Assembly (NCBI RefSeq): GCF_026340095.1
Contig: NZ_JAPEPO010000001.1
Span: forward strand, 1,798,001 to 1,862,000
Source: Streptomyces sp. NBC_01446
GTDB lineage: Bacteria > Actinomycetota > Actinomycetes > Streptomycetales > Streptomycetaceae
Direction: 5' to 3'
Length of the DNA: 64,000 nt
In this document: piece by piece, positions 53,156 through 63,946 of the stretch
How the letters are laid out: each line of letters opens with the position of its first letter
Position numbering within the stretch: the stretch's first letter is position 1
Notes under the pieces: model-generated
Told to the model about the DNA's origin: nothing
What the model saw: the letters and a program-made list of their open reading frames with translations, nothing else
Databases searched by the model: none
Made by a program: the position numbers and the translations under genes

Positions 53156-53464
53156 TCAGCCACTGTGTCCTCCGTGCCCCATGTCCGGTGTCACGGCCGA
53201 GGATCCGGAAACGGCGAGATGGATGTGCATGGGGTGCACGACGGGCGGGTTCACCGCGAGATTCAGGAAGCTCCACTGCTCGTAACTGCCCTCCGCGACG
53301 GTGAAGCCCAGGCCGTCGTCGACGGTGCGCGAAGTACGGCGGTACGTCTTCAACGTACCGTCGGCGCGGCGGAGTCGGATGACACCGTCCGCGGAGAGCT
53401 CAGGCTCCTCGGCGTCTTCCGTGGCCTCAGCCTCGGCCATCTCCCAGATCTCGGGGTGGCCGCC
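53156..53464 (-). pseudogene. Multicopper oxidase (phenoxazinone synthase-like) remnant
   Basis: About 100 codons read [53 protein letters not shown] and VHPMHIHL, the late part of a PhsA/CotA-like multicopper oxidase up to the type 1/type 3 copper HPMHIHL. The normal continuation (FQVL-type) is replaced by unrelated sequence and a stop, and everything before GHPEIW is missing. The upstream in-frame TGA (53465-53467) is itself the stop codon of the geosmin synthase gene. Both ends are lost, so no function is expected. Confidence 0.8.
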
Positions 53465-55675
<2,211 letters not shown>

Positions 55676-55810
55676 CTACCCGTGGCTCCCGGCGGGCATC
55701 CCGACGGCGGCACATGATCGCACCATCGCGTGAACCCGCGACTGAGGGGCGCCCGGAGGGGGAAAAGGGCGGTACCCAAGTCCACCCGATCCCCATCTGA
55801 GGAGTCCTCG

Positions 55811-56269
55811 GTGAGCCAGGCCACGGAGCCGTTGATCGTCGTAGGTGTCGACGGTTCGAACCACTCGAAGGAAGCCCTCCGCTGGGCCGTGCGGCAGGCC
55901 ACGCTCGTCGGCGGCCGGGTGCACGCCGTCATGAGCTGGGAGTGGTCCACGAACCCCTTCAGCCTCGGCGGGGACACGGTGGTGGGCGGTCGCCAGCCGC
56001 TCTCCCCCGAGGAGACCTCGCGCGTGAAGCTCATCGACGTCGTCACGGAGACGATCGGCGAGAGCCCGCCCGTCCCGGTGCACAGCCGCATGGTGCAGGG
56101 GCCCGCGGCGAAGGTCCTCGTCGAGGCGTCCGGGGCCGCGGACCTCCTGGTCGTGGGCACCCGCGGCTACGGCGGCTTCAAGGGGGCGCTGCTCGGCTCG
56201 GTGAGCCAGCAGGTGACGCAGCACGCGCACTGCTCGGTCGTGGTGGTGCGGGAAAAATCCGCCGGCTGA
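55811..56269 (+). CDS. Universal stress protein (UspA family)
   Basis: This 152-aa single-domain Usp has VVGVDGSNHSKEALRWA at the start and the ATP-binding GTRGYGGFKGALLGSVS (G-x2-G-x9-G-S) at the end, so it is the ATP-binding type. It starts at GTG 55811, with GGAG eight bases upstream. It diverges from geoA. Usp proteins in actinomycetes respond to hypoxia and stationary phase. Confidence 0.94.
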   Translation: MSQATEPLIVVGVDGSNHSKEALRWAVRQATLVGGRVHAVMSWEWSTNPFSLGGDTVVGGRQPLSPEETSRVKLIDVVTETIGESPPVPVHSRMVQGPAAKVLVEASGAADLLVVGTRGYGGFKGALLGSVSQQVTQHAHCSVVVVREKSAG

Positions 56270-56335
56270 CGCGAGCGGCGGCCCGCCCTGTCGCCCACCC
56301 GACGGGGTGTCAGCGGGGCATGCCAGAGTGCCCCC

Positions 56336-58402
56336 ATGGACGATGCCCGAGAGTTCCCGCGCCAGTACGCCCGCACCCGCCGCTTCGCCCTGGGCGCCCC
56401 GAGCCGGTTCACGGTCTCGGCGGACGGCGGGCGCGTCCTGTTCCTGCGCACGGGCGGCGGCGCCGACCCCGTGAGCGCCCTGTGGCTCCACGAGGACGGT
56501 GCGGAGCGCGTCCTGGTGAACGTCTCGCGCACCGCGCGCGCGGGAGACGTGCCGGCCGCCGAGCGGGTGCGCAGGGAGCGGGCGCGTGAGAGCGCGGTGG
56601 GACTCGTCTCGTACTCGGCCGACGCCGAGTGCCGCACTGTCGTGTACGCCCTGTCGGGAGCGCTCTGGGCGGTCCGTGTCGCGGACGGAGTCCCGTTCCC
56701 CGTGTCGGCGGCGGGCCCGGTCGTGGACCCGCGCCTGTCCCCCGACGGCCGGTTCGTCGCGTACGTCACCGGCGGCGCGTTGCACGTCGTCACACTCGAC
56801 GGCGAGGACCGGCGCCTCGCGGCGCCCGAAGGCCCCGACATCACCTACGGGTTGACCGACCACGCGTCCTCGGAGTCGATGGGCCGGCCGCGCGGTCACT
56901 GGTGGGCGCCCGACGGCGGCGCGCTGCTCGCCGCGCGCGTGGACACGTCGCGCGTGCAGCGCTGGTACCTCTCCGACCCGGCCGACCCTTCGGCGCCGCC
57001 GCGCGCCGTGCGCTACCCGGCGGCGGGCACGGCCAACGCCGACGTGTCGCTCCATGTGCTGCACCTGGACGGCTCGCGGGCCGAAGTGGACTGGGACCGT
57101 GGGGCGTTCGAGTACGTGCCCGTGGTCGGGTGGGACGCGCACGGCCCGTACGCCGCGGTGCAGAGCCGCGACCAGCGGACGCTGCGCACGCTGGCCGTCG
57201 ACCCGGCGACGGGCGCCACCCGCCTCCTGGACGAGCAGCACGACGCGGCCTGGGTCGAGCTGGTCCCCGGCGCCCCGTGCCGCACGGCGTCCGGCGCGCT
57301 GGTGACGACCCGCGACGAGCAGGACACCCGCCGCCTCGTCGTGGCCGGGAAGCCGGTGACCCCGGTGGGCCTCCAGGTCCGTCAAGTGCTCGGTGTCCGG
57401 GGCGAGTCGGTGCTGTTCGAGGGCGGTGACGAGCCCACCGAGACCCATGTCTGGACCTGGGCGCCCGACGCGGGCTGCGTCAGGCTCACGGACACGCCGG
57501 GCGTACACACGGCGGTCTCCGCGGGCGGCACCACGGTCCTGGTGAGCCGCCGGGAGGACGCCGTGACCGTAGAGGTGACGAAGAAGGGCAGCCCCGACGG
57601 GGAGATCGCCTCGCTCGCCGAGCCCCCTGTTGTCCCCACGCGCCCCGTCCATCTGCGGCTCGGCGAGCGGGAGTTGCGCAGCCAGCTGTTCCTGCCGTCG
57701 TGGCACACACCCGGCAGTGCCACGCTCCCCGTCCTGGTGAACCCGTACGGGGGCCAGCACCTGCTGGTGGCCACGCGCGGCCTCGGCTGGCCCGCGCATC
57801 TGTCGCAGTGGTTCGCCGAGCAGGGCTTCGCGGTCCTGGTCACGGACGGGCGCGGCTCCCCGGGGCGCGGTCCCGCGTGGGAGAAGGAGATCCGCGGCGA
57901 CATCCTGACCCACGCCCTGGACGACCAGGTCGCCGCCGTGCAGGCGGCCGGGGCGGAGTTCCCCGACCTCGACCTGACGCGGGTCGCGATCCGCGGCTGG
58001 TCGTTCGGCGGGTTCCTGGCCGCGGGCGCCGTGCTGCGCAGGCCCGACGTCTTCCACGCGGCGGTGGCGGGCGCGCCGCCCACCGACCAGCGGCTGTACG
58101 ACACGCACTGGAAGGAGCGCTATCTCGGACATCCCGACGAGGAGCCCGAGAACTACGAGCGCTGCTCCCTGATCGCCGACGCGCCGCTGCTGCGCCGCCC
58201 GCTCCTGCTGGTGCACGGGCTCGCCGACGACAATGTGGCGGTCGCGCACACCCTGCGCCTGTCGGCGGCGCTGCTCGCGGCGGGCCGCAGCCACCAGGTG
58301 CTTCCCCTGCCGGGCGCGACGCACATGGTCACGCAGGAGGACGTCGCGGAGAACCTGCTGCTGTTCCAGCTCGACTTCCTGAGGAAGTCCCTGGGGATCT
58401 GA
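56336..58402 (+). CDS. S9 family prolyl oligopeptidase (DPP IV-like)
   Basis: This 688-aa serine peptidase has a beta-propeller N-domain of the DPP IV type (about 20-440) and an alpha/beta-hydrolase domain (about 450-688). The nucleophile is in AIRGWSFGGFLAAGA, the Asp in LVHGLADDNVAV and the His in PLPGATHMV. ITYGLTDHASSESMGRPRG resembles the DPP IV Glu-binding segment. No signal peptide, so it is probably cytoplasmic. The ATG at 56336 has only a weak site. Confidence 0.93.
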   Translation: MDDAREFPRQYARTRRFALGAPSRFTVSADGGRVLFLRTGGGADPVSALWLHEDGAERVLVNVSRTARAGDVPAAERVRRERARESAVGLVSYSADAECRTVVYALSGALWAVRVADGVPFPVSAAGPVVDPRLSPDGRFVAYVTGGALHVVTLDGEDRRLAAPEGPDITYGLTDHASSESMGRPRGHWWAPDGGALLAARVDTSRVQRWYLSDPADPSAPPRAVRYPAAGTANADVSLHVLHLDGSRAEVDWDRGAFEYVPVVGWDAHGPYAAVQSRDQRTLRTLAVDPATGATRLLDEQHDAAWVELVPGAPCRTASGALVTTRDEQDTRRLVVAGKPVTPVGLQVRQVLGVRGESVLFEGGDEPTETHVWTWAPDAGCVRLTDTPGVHTAVSAGGTTVLVSRREDAVTVEVTKKGSPDGEIASLAEPPVVPTRPVHLRLGERELRSQLFLPSWHTPGSATLPVLVNPYGGQHLLVATRGLGWPAHLSQWFAEQGFAVLVTDGRGSPGRGPAWEKEIRGDILTHALDDQVAAVQAAGAEFPDLDLTRVAIRGWSFGGFLAAGAVLRRPDVFHAAVAGAPPTDQRLYDTHWKERYLGHPDEEPENYERCSLIADAPLLRRPLLLVHGLADDNVAVAHTLRLSAALLAAGRSHQVLPLPGATHMVTQEDVAENLLLFQLDFLRKSLGI

Positions 58403-58416
58403 CGACTCGCAGGTGC

Positions 58417-59301
58417 CTACCAGTGCGCGGGACGGCTCAAGGAGGCCGGGATCTTCGTCGAGCCGTCCCCGCGGGCCGCGTTGACCTGTGCCTGCGTGAG
58501 GAAGATGCTGCCGGTCAGATCGGCGCCCTGAAGACGCGCGTCGCGGAGGTCGGCCCCGATGAGGTCGGCCTCGCGCAGGTCGGCGCCGGTGAGGTCGGCC
58601 GCGATCAGGTAGGCGCCGCGCAGGTTGGCGCCCCGCAGGTCGGCGCCCTTGAGGCGGGCGCCCATCAGGTCGGCGCCCCGGTGGTTCTTCCTGCGGCCGG
58701 GGACGGCCGCCCGTACGAGTTCGCTGACCTTCAGGAGCGTCTCGCTGACCTCGCCGCGGAGGGTGGGGACGTCGGCCGCGGCGAGGGTGGCGGCGTCGGC
58801 GCGGGTGAGCTCCTCGATCCCGTCGAGGGCGCGCCGCACCTCCTGATGCGCCGGGCGGGCCCGCTCCAGCTCCAGCGCCTCGGTCAAGTACCAGAGGAGT
58901 TCGTGCAGTTGGCGCATGACGGGGAAGACGTCGAACATCACGCGCGCGGTCCCGCGCGACGTACGCCAGTCCTCGCCGCCGAACGTGCCCTGTGACACCT
59001 GCTGGCCGGCTCCGAAGCAGTCGAAGACCGTGCAGCCCGAGTAGCCCTTGTCCCGGAGCGTGGCGTGGGTGCCGCAGCGGAAGTCGTCCTGGAGGTTGCG
59101 GCACGGCTTGCCCGCGGGCTTGTTCGCGGCGAAGTCGGAGGACTTGGCGAAGGGCAGGGCGACACAGCACAGCCCGAAGCAGTTCCCGCAGTCGGCGCGC
59201 AGGTCGAGACGACGGCGGTGTCCCGCCTCCGGCACCGTGTCGGGGCCCGAGCTTTCCGACACTGAGGCCACGGGTCGGCGGGTTTCGCGCTTCTGGGACA
59301 A
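58417..59301 (-). CDS. Cys-rich pentapeptide-repeat protein
   Basis: This 294-aa protein begins with a Cys-rich N-domain (about 28-100: LRADCGNCFGLCCVALPF, CRNLQDDFRCGTH, GCTVFDCFGAGQQ) resembling YkgJ-type metal-binding modules. A helical middle (about 110-215) follows, then a pentapeptide-repeat beta-helix (about 218-275: GADLMGARLKGADLRGANLR and further A-D/N-L-x-x units). Pentapeptide helices mimic DNA or serve as scaffolds, and the pairing with a Cys-rich domain is unusual outside actinomycetes. I favour TTG 59301 (AGGAG ten bases upstream); GTG 59271 and 59262 are alternatives. Function unknown. Confidence 0.83.
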   Translation of the reverse strand: MSQKRETRRPVASVSESSGPDTVPEAGHRRRLDLRADCGNCFGLCCVALPFAKSSDFAANKPAGKPCRNLQDDFRCGTHATLRDKGYSGCTVFDCFGAGQQVSQGTFGGEDWRTSRGTARVMFDVFPVMRQLHELLWYLTEALELERARPAHQEVRRALDGIEELTRADAATLAAADVPTLRGEVSETLLKVSELVRAAVPGRRKNHRGADLMGARLKGADLRGANLRGAYLIAADLTGADLREADLIGADLRDARLQGADLTGSIFLTQAQVNAARGDGSTKIPASLSRPAHW

Positions 59302-59518
59302 CGGGCCTGGTCTCCTGCGTGGTGACGGTGGGCCGGGTGCGGCCACTCGCGACGGCGCCCGGTTCGGACGTTCATTGTCCCTGATGCCCCCGCCCGCCCC
59401 TTGTGCGACCCGGGGGCGCCGCGCCACGGGGGCGGCGACGGCGCGCGCAGAAGTGGCGTACACCCGCGGGGCCGTAGCGGAGTTTCGCCGCCAAGGGCAG
59501 GATACTCCGACCCTCAGG

Positions 59519-59547
59519 TTGATCTTTAACCGTGGCACCGTTAGTTT
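59519..59547 (+). promoter_or_regulatory. tnpB promoter giving a leaderless transcript
   Basis: TTGATC (59519-59524), 17 bases, TAGTTT (59542-59547), and then the GTG start codon only seven bases downstream. Transcription from this promoter would begin at or next to the GTG, so no ribosome binding site is needed, and none is visible. Confidence 0.55.
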
Positions 59548-59553
59548 GTAAAC

Positions 59554-60756
59554 GTGACCGAGGCGCATGTGAAGCGGGCGTTCAAGTACCGCTTCTACCC
59601 CACGGACGAGCAGGCAGCCGAGCTGTCGCGCACGTTCGGCTGCGTGCGGAAGGTCTACAACCTGGCGCTCGCCGCCCGGACGGAAGCGTGGGCGCGACAG
59701 GAGCGGGTGAACTACAACGCGACGTCAGCGATGCTGACGGCGTGGAAAAAGACCGAGGCACTCGCGTTCCTGAACGAGGTCTCTTCGGTTCCGCTCCAGC
59801 AGTGTTTGCGGCACTTGCAGGCGGCGTTCACCAGCTTCTTCGGTAAGCGGGCGCGGTATCCGCGTTTCAAGTCGAAGAAGAAGTCGCGCAGGTCCGCCGA
59901 GTACACCGCCTCCGGTTTCCGCTTCCGGGACGGGAAGCTGACGCTGGCGAAGATGGCTCAGCCGCTGGACATCGTGTGGTCCCGTCCGCTCCCGGAGGAG
60001 GCGAAGCCGTCTACGGTGACCGTCTCTCAGGACGCGGCGGGGCGCTGGTTCGTCTCCATGCTGTGCGAGGACCCCAGCATCAAACCGCTGCCCGCAGCCG
60101 CCGGTAACTCAGTGGGCGTTGACGTCGGCCTGGACCACCTTCTGACCCTGTCCACCGGCGAAAAGATCGCCAACCCGAGGCACGAGCGCCGCGACCGCGC
60201 CCAGCTCGCCCTGGCTCAGCGCCGTCTGGCGAAGAAGGCCAAGGGGGCCGGAGCCAACCGGCGCAAGGCCCGGCGTAAAGTCGCCAGGATCCACGCCCGG
60301 ATCGCCGACCGGCGCCGGGACGGCCTGCACAAGCTGACGACCCGACTCGTTCGTGAGAACCAAACGATCGTGATCGAAGAACTGACCGTGCGGAACATGG
60401 TCAAGAACCGGCACCTCGCCCGCGCCATCAGCGATGCGGCGTGGGCCGAGTTCCGGACCCTGCTGGAGTACAAGGCCGCCTGGTACGGGCGAGAAGTGAT
60501 CGTCGTCGACCGCTTCTTCCCCTCGTCCAAGCTGTGCTCCGCCTGCGGCACTCTCCAGGAGAAGATGCCGCTCAACGTCCGTAGCTGGACGTGCGGAAGC
60601 TGTGGTGCGACCCACGACCGGGACGTGAACGCGGCGAAGAACCTGCTGGCCGTCGGACTGACGGTGTCGGCCTGTGGAGCTGGTGTAAGACCTCAACGGA
60701 GAACTCCGGGCGGGCCGTCGGCGACGAAGCAGGAAACCCCATGGCGCGAGCCGTAG
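59554..60756 (+). CDS. tnpB: RNA-guided nuclease TnpB (IS605 OrfB)
   Basis: This 400-aa TnpB has an N-terminal helix-turn region (KRAFKYRFYPTDEQAAELSR) and an intact RuvC site: Asp in VGVDVGLDHLL, Glu in IVIEELTVRNM and Asp in ATHDRDVNAAKNL. The zinc finger is C-x2-C (CSACGTL) with C-x2-C (CGSCGAT). All catalytic residues of active TnpB are kept. It would cleave DNA guided by an omega RNA derived from the element's right end. The GTG at 59554 is leaderless. A basic 25-residue tail overlaps the predicted omega RNA. Confidence 0.94.
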   Translation: MTEAHVKRAFKYRFYPTDEQAAELSRTFGCVRKVYNLALAARTEAWARQERVNYNATSAMLTAWKKTEALAFLNEVSSVPLQQCLRHLQAAFTSFFGKRARYPRFKSKKKSRRSAEYTASGFRFRDGKLTLAKMAQPLDIVWSRPLPEEAKPSTVTVSQDAAGRWFVSMLCEDPSIKPLPAAAGNSVGVDVGLDHLLTLSTGEKIANPRHERRDRAQLALAQRRLAKKAKGAGANRRKARRKVARIHARIADRRRDGLHKLTTRLVRENQTIVIEELTVRNMVKNRHLARAISDAAWAEFRTLLEYKAAWYGREVIVVDRFFPSSKLCSACGTLQEKMPLNVRSWTCGSCGATHDRDVNAAKNLLAVGLTVSACGAGVRPQRRTPGGPSATKQETPWREP

Positions 60757-60790
60757 GAATCCCCCTCCTTCAGAAGGGGAAGAAGTCAAC
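60620..60790 (+). ncRNA. Predicted omega RNA (TnpB guide scaffold)
   Basis: In TnpB elements the guide scaffold overlaps the 3' end of tnpB and runs through the right-end hairpin, with the guide taken from flanking DNA. Here that corresponds to about 60620-60790, ending at GTCAA. The guide would begin CCGCTCCATG, in the P450 remnant. The position is inferred; the 5' end is approximate. Confidence 0.4.
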
Positions 60791-61533
60791 CGCTCCATGA
60801 TGCTCAACACCACACCCGACACCACCACCAGGACCCGGACGAGGCGGACGAGCCCGTCCTCGACGCCGACGGCAGGCCGGTCAACCCGCGCTCACCGGCG
60901 ATGCTGCGCGACATGTTCGCCTACGCGCGCTCGCTCGCCGCGCACAAGCGGACCCACCCGGCGGACGACGTCATGACGGTCCTGGCCACCGACCCCGACC
61001 TGACGGCGGCCGAGCTCGAGATGTTCTTCTTCCTGCTCACGGTCGCCGGCAACGACACGGTGCGCAGCGCGGCCCCCGGCGGCCTTCTGGAGCTGGCCCG
61101 GGCGCCGGAGGCGTACGGTCTGCTGCGCGACGGGAAGGCCGACCCGGCGACGGCGGTCGACGAGCTCCTGCGCCGCCATCCGCCGGTCCTCACGTTCCGC
61201 CGCACCGCCGTCCGCGACGCGGTCCTGGCGGGCCGCCGTGTCCGCGCGGGCGACAAGGTCGTCGTCTTCCACGCCTCGGCCAACCACGACGAACGCGTCT
61301 TCAGCGACCCGCACCGCCTCGACCTCGCCCGCAGCCCCAACCCGCACGTCTCGTTCGGGGACGGCCCGCACGTCTGCCTGGGCGCGCACTTCGCGCGCCT
61401 GCAGTTGCGGGTGCTGTACGAGGAGACCTGCCGGGCCCTGCCGGTGCTCGAGCCGGCCGGCCCACCACGGCGTCTGCTGTCGAACTTCATCAACGGTGTG
61501 AAGGAGCTGCCGGTCGCCACGGCCCCCGGCTGA
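60791..61533 (+). pseudogene. Cytochrome P450, N-terminal half lost at the TnpB element
   Basis: The C-terminal half of a P450 is intact: HKRTHPADDVMT, I-helix LLTVAGNDTVRSA, K-helix DELLRRHPP (E-x-x-R), NHDERVFSDPHRLDLAR and heme loop FGDGPHVCLGAHFARL. Coding similarity starts right after the element's right end, first in one frame (VNRSMMLNTTPDT from 60785) and then in the main frame (HHQDPDEADEPVLDADG), which implies a frameshift near 60820. The first ~190 residues are absent; the sequence left of tnpB does not encode them. An internal ATG at 60901 gives a 210-aa product that could not fold as a P450. Confidence 0.8.
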
Positions 61534-61553
61534 CGTCTCCCCCGGTCTCTCGT

Positions 61554-61575
61554 GGCCCGGTGTACCCGCCGGGCC
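61554..61575 (+). terminator. Hairpin after the P450 remnant
   Basis: GGCCCGG (61554-61560) and CCGGGCC (61569-61575) form a 7-bp GC stem with an 8-base loop, 20 bases past the P450 stop. Confidence 0.4.
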
Positions 61576-61642
61576 CGGTACCGTGGGGGAGGAACGATCT
61601 CGTGGGCCTCCTGGCGGGCTGCGTGAACCCAGGAGGAACCAG

Positions 61643-62104
61643 ATGACGACGAACCGCGGACGCAAGCACGTGATCCGGCACCGGATGACGTCGACCGGAG
61701 AGTCGTACGTCGTCGCCGCCAAGAACCTCAAGGCGATGAAGGACATGGGCGCCACCGCGGAGGCCGTGCGTACCCAGCGCTGGCGGCCGGCGGACTCCCT
61801 GGACGTCCCCTGCCCCTGCGGTGGCACGTGCGAGCCCGGCGAGAAGTGCGACCGCTGCCACGCCGTCCACCGCCACGTGGCCCGCGCCCCCGGCAGCCTC
61901 ACGGACGTCGAGACGTGGATGGACAAGTACGACTGCATGGGCTGCGCGTCCTCGTACACGCTGACCGTCGTCCTGCCCGGCCGCCCGTGGGGCATCGCCG
62001 AGACGATCGTGCAGGGCGGCTCCGCGGAGCCGGTGGTCCGGGCCCGCGTCTTCCCGGGCGTCGTGCACCCGATGATGCGCCCGGAGACGCCGGCGGAGGA
62101 CTGA
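61643..62104 (+). CDS. Hypothetical protein with Cys/His cluster
   Basis: This 153-aa protein starts at ATG 61643 behind AGGAGG (seven-base gap), so it is surely translated. The middle has CPCGGTCEPGEKCDRCHAVH, with five Cys and a His, and then YDCMGCASS, giving two probable zinc knuckles. The C-terminus (YTLTVVLPGRPWGIAETIVQ) is beta-rich. I do not recognise the family. The next gene is convergent (msrB) and gives no hint of function. Confidence 0.8.
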   Translation: MTTNRGRKHVIRHRMTSTGESYVVAAKNLKAMKDMGATAEAVRTQRWRPADSLDVPCPCGGTCEPGEKCDRCHAVHRHVARAPGSLTDVETWMDKYDCMGCASSYTLTVVLPGRPWGIAETIVQGGSAEPVVRARVFPGVVHPMMRPETPAED

Positions 62105-62130
62105 GCCTCCGCCGGAGCCCCGGGCCCGGC

Positions 62131-62538
62131 TCAGCCCGCTTCCGGCGCCAGCCGCAGCGAGATCGAGTTGATGCAGTACCGCTGGTCCGTCGGGGTGGGG
62201 TAGCCCTCGCCCTCGAAGACGTGTCCGAGGTGGGAGCCGCAGCGGGCACAGCGCACCTCGGTGCGGACCATGCCGTGCGAGCGGTCCGCGATCAGCTCGA
62301 CGGCGTCCGTTTCCTTCGGGTCGAAGAAGGACGGCCAGCCGCAGTGCGACTCGAACTTCTCTCCCGAGGTGAAGAGCTCCGCGCCGCACGCGCGACAGGA
62401 GTAGACGCCCTCGGTCTTGGTGTCCGTGTACTCACCGACGAAGGCGGGCTCGGTGCCGGCCTGGCGCAGTACCGCGTACTCCGCCGCGGTCAGCTCCGCG
62501 CGCCACTCCTCGTCCGGCTTTTCGACGTCGTACGACAT
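62131..62538 (-). CDS. msrB: Peptide-methionine (R)-S-oxide reductase
   Basis: This 135-aa MsrB has the zinc-binding CRACG and CARCGSHLGH pairs (C-x2-C twice), GEKFESHCGWPSF and the catalytic Cys in DQRYCINSISLRL. It reduces the R epimer of methionine sulfoxide in proteins in the cytoplasm. ATG 62538 has AAGGA about nine bases upstream. It lies 13 bases after murC and is probably co-transcribed. Confidence 0.96.
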   Translation of the reverse strand: MSYDVEKPDEEWRAELTAAEYAVLRQAGTEPAFVGEYTDTKTEGVYSCRACGAELFTSGEKFESHCGWPSFFDPKETDAVELIADRSHGMVRTEVRCARCGSHLGHVFEGEGYPTPTDQRYCINSISLRLAPEAG

Positions 62539-62551
62539 TCAGCTCAGTCCT

Positions 62552-63946
62552 TCACTTGGCAAGGCGATCCAGGATCTGCGGGCCGAGCTCCGTGACGTCA
62601 CCCGCGCCCATGGTGAGAACAAGGTCGCCCGGCTTGGCCATTCCCGCGATCACGTCGGGCACGGTCGCCTTGTCGTGGACGGCGTCCACGTCGGCGCCCG
62701 CGGCGCGGGCCGCGTCGATGATGAGGCCGCTGGTGATGCCGGGGATCGGGTCCTCGCGGGCCGGATAGATGTCCAGGACCACGGACGCGTCGGCGAGGGC
62801 GAGGGCGTCGCCCATCTCCTTGCCGAGCTCCTGGGTGCGGGAGAAGAGGTGGGGCTGGAACACGACGAGAATCCGGGAGTCCCCCGCGGCCGAGCGCATC
62901 GCCTCGAGGTCGGCGGACATCTCGGTGGGGTGGTGCGCGTACGAGTCGATGACCTGTACGCCGTTCTCCTCGCCCTTGAGCTGGAGGCGGCGCTTGACGC
63001 CGGTGTACGACTTCAGCGCCGCGGCCAGGTTGCGGGAGGGGATGCCGAGCGCGACGCCGGCGGCGAGGGCCGCGACCGCGTTGTGCGCGTAGTGGCGGCC
63101 GGGGACCGAGACCGTGAACGTGAGCAGCTTGCCGTCGAGGAGGACGGTGACCTCGCTGGTCAGACCGCGCGGGGTGACTTTGTGGATGCGGACGTCGGCC
63201 GCCTCCGACTCTCCGTAGGTGACGACCTTCAGGGACGTCGTGTCCCGCAGCCGGCGGGTCAGCTCGACCGCGCCGGACTGGTCCGCGGCGATGACGAGCG
63301 TGCCACCGGGGACGATCTTGGAGGCGAAGGTCTCGAAGGACTCGTAGATCTCGTCCATCGACGCGTAGTTGGCGTGGTGGTCGAGCTCGACGTTGAGGAC
63401 GATGGCGACCTCGGGCGCGTACTTGTGGAAGCTGCGGTCCGACTCGTCGGCCTCGGCGACGAAGATCTCGCCCGCGCCGTGCAGCGCGTTCGAGCCGGGG
63501 GCGTCGAGGTCGCCGCCGATGGCGTACGAGGGGTCGAGGCCCAGGGAGGACAGGGACACCGCCAGCATCGACGTGGTCGTCGTCTTGCCGTGCGTGCCGG
63601 CGACCGCGATGGGGCGCAGGCCGTCCATGAGCGAGGCGAGGGCGTCGGAGCGGTGGACGACCGGGATGCCGAGCTCGGCGGCGCGGGCCAGCTCGGGGTT
63701 GTCGGCGCGGATCGCGGAGGAGACGACGACGCAGGTGGCGTCCGGGGCGAGGTACGCGGCGTCGTGGCCGATGTGGACCGTGGCACCGAGCGAGCGCAGC
63801 GCCCCGGCCGTGGCGGACTCCCTGGAGTCGCTGCCGGCGACCTGGGCGCCGCGCTGCGCGAGGATCTTCGCGATGCCCGACATTCCGGCGCCGCCGATGC
63901 CGATGAAGTGCGGTCGGTCCATGGCGGTGGGCAGGCCGGGTGCCAT
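62552..63946 (-). CDS. murC: UDP-N-acetylmuramate--L-alanine ligase
   Basis: This 464-aa Mur ligase adds L-alanine to UDP-MurNAc in peptidoglycan synthesis. The N-domain has HFIGIGGAGMSGIAKIL, the central ATPase VAGTHGKTTTTSM and VAEADESDRSFHKY, the central-to-C region DSYAHHPTEMSADL and FQPHLFSRTQ, and the C-domain DIYPAREDPIPG. The length and order are standard. ATG 63946 has GGGAGA six bases upstream. In this window it heads a two-gene unit with msrB rather than a division cluster. Confidence 0.97.
   Translation of the reverse strand: MAPGLPTAMDRPHFIGIGGAGMSGIAKILAQRGAQVAGSDSRESATAGALRSLGATVHIGHDAAYLAPDATCVVVSSAIRADNPELARAAELGIPVVHRSDALASLMDGLRPIAVAGTHGKTTTTSMLAVSLSSLGLDPSYAIGGDLDAPGSNALHGAGEIFVAEADESDRSFHKYAPEVAIVLNVELDHHANYASMDEIYESFETFASKIVPGGTLVIAADQSGAVELTRRLRDTTSLKVVTYGESEAADVRIHKVTPRGLTSEVTVLLDGKLLTFTVSVPGRHYAHNAVAALAAGVALGIPSRNLAAALKSYTGVKRRLQLKGEENGVQVIDSYAHHPTEMSADLEAMRSAAGDSRILVVFQPHLFSRTQELGKEMGDALALADASVVLDIYPAREDPIPGITSGLIIDAARAAGADVDAVHDKATVPDVIAGMAKPGDLVLTMGAGDVTELGPQILDRLAK

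Larger units (their letters stand above)
59519..60790 (+). mobile_element. IS200/IS605-family element carrying only tnpB
   Basis: One tnpB gene without a tnpA partner is followed by a right-end hairpin (CCCCTCCTT with AAGGGG, 60761-60779) and GTCAA (60785-60789), the form of right end seen in Streptomyces IS1341/IS605-like elements. Chromosomal P450 coding sequence resumes directly after it. The left boundary is not defined; I begin at the promoter. Such elements cannot move without a tnpA supplied in trans. Confidence 0.65.
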
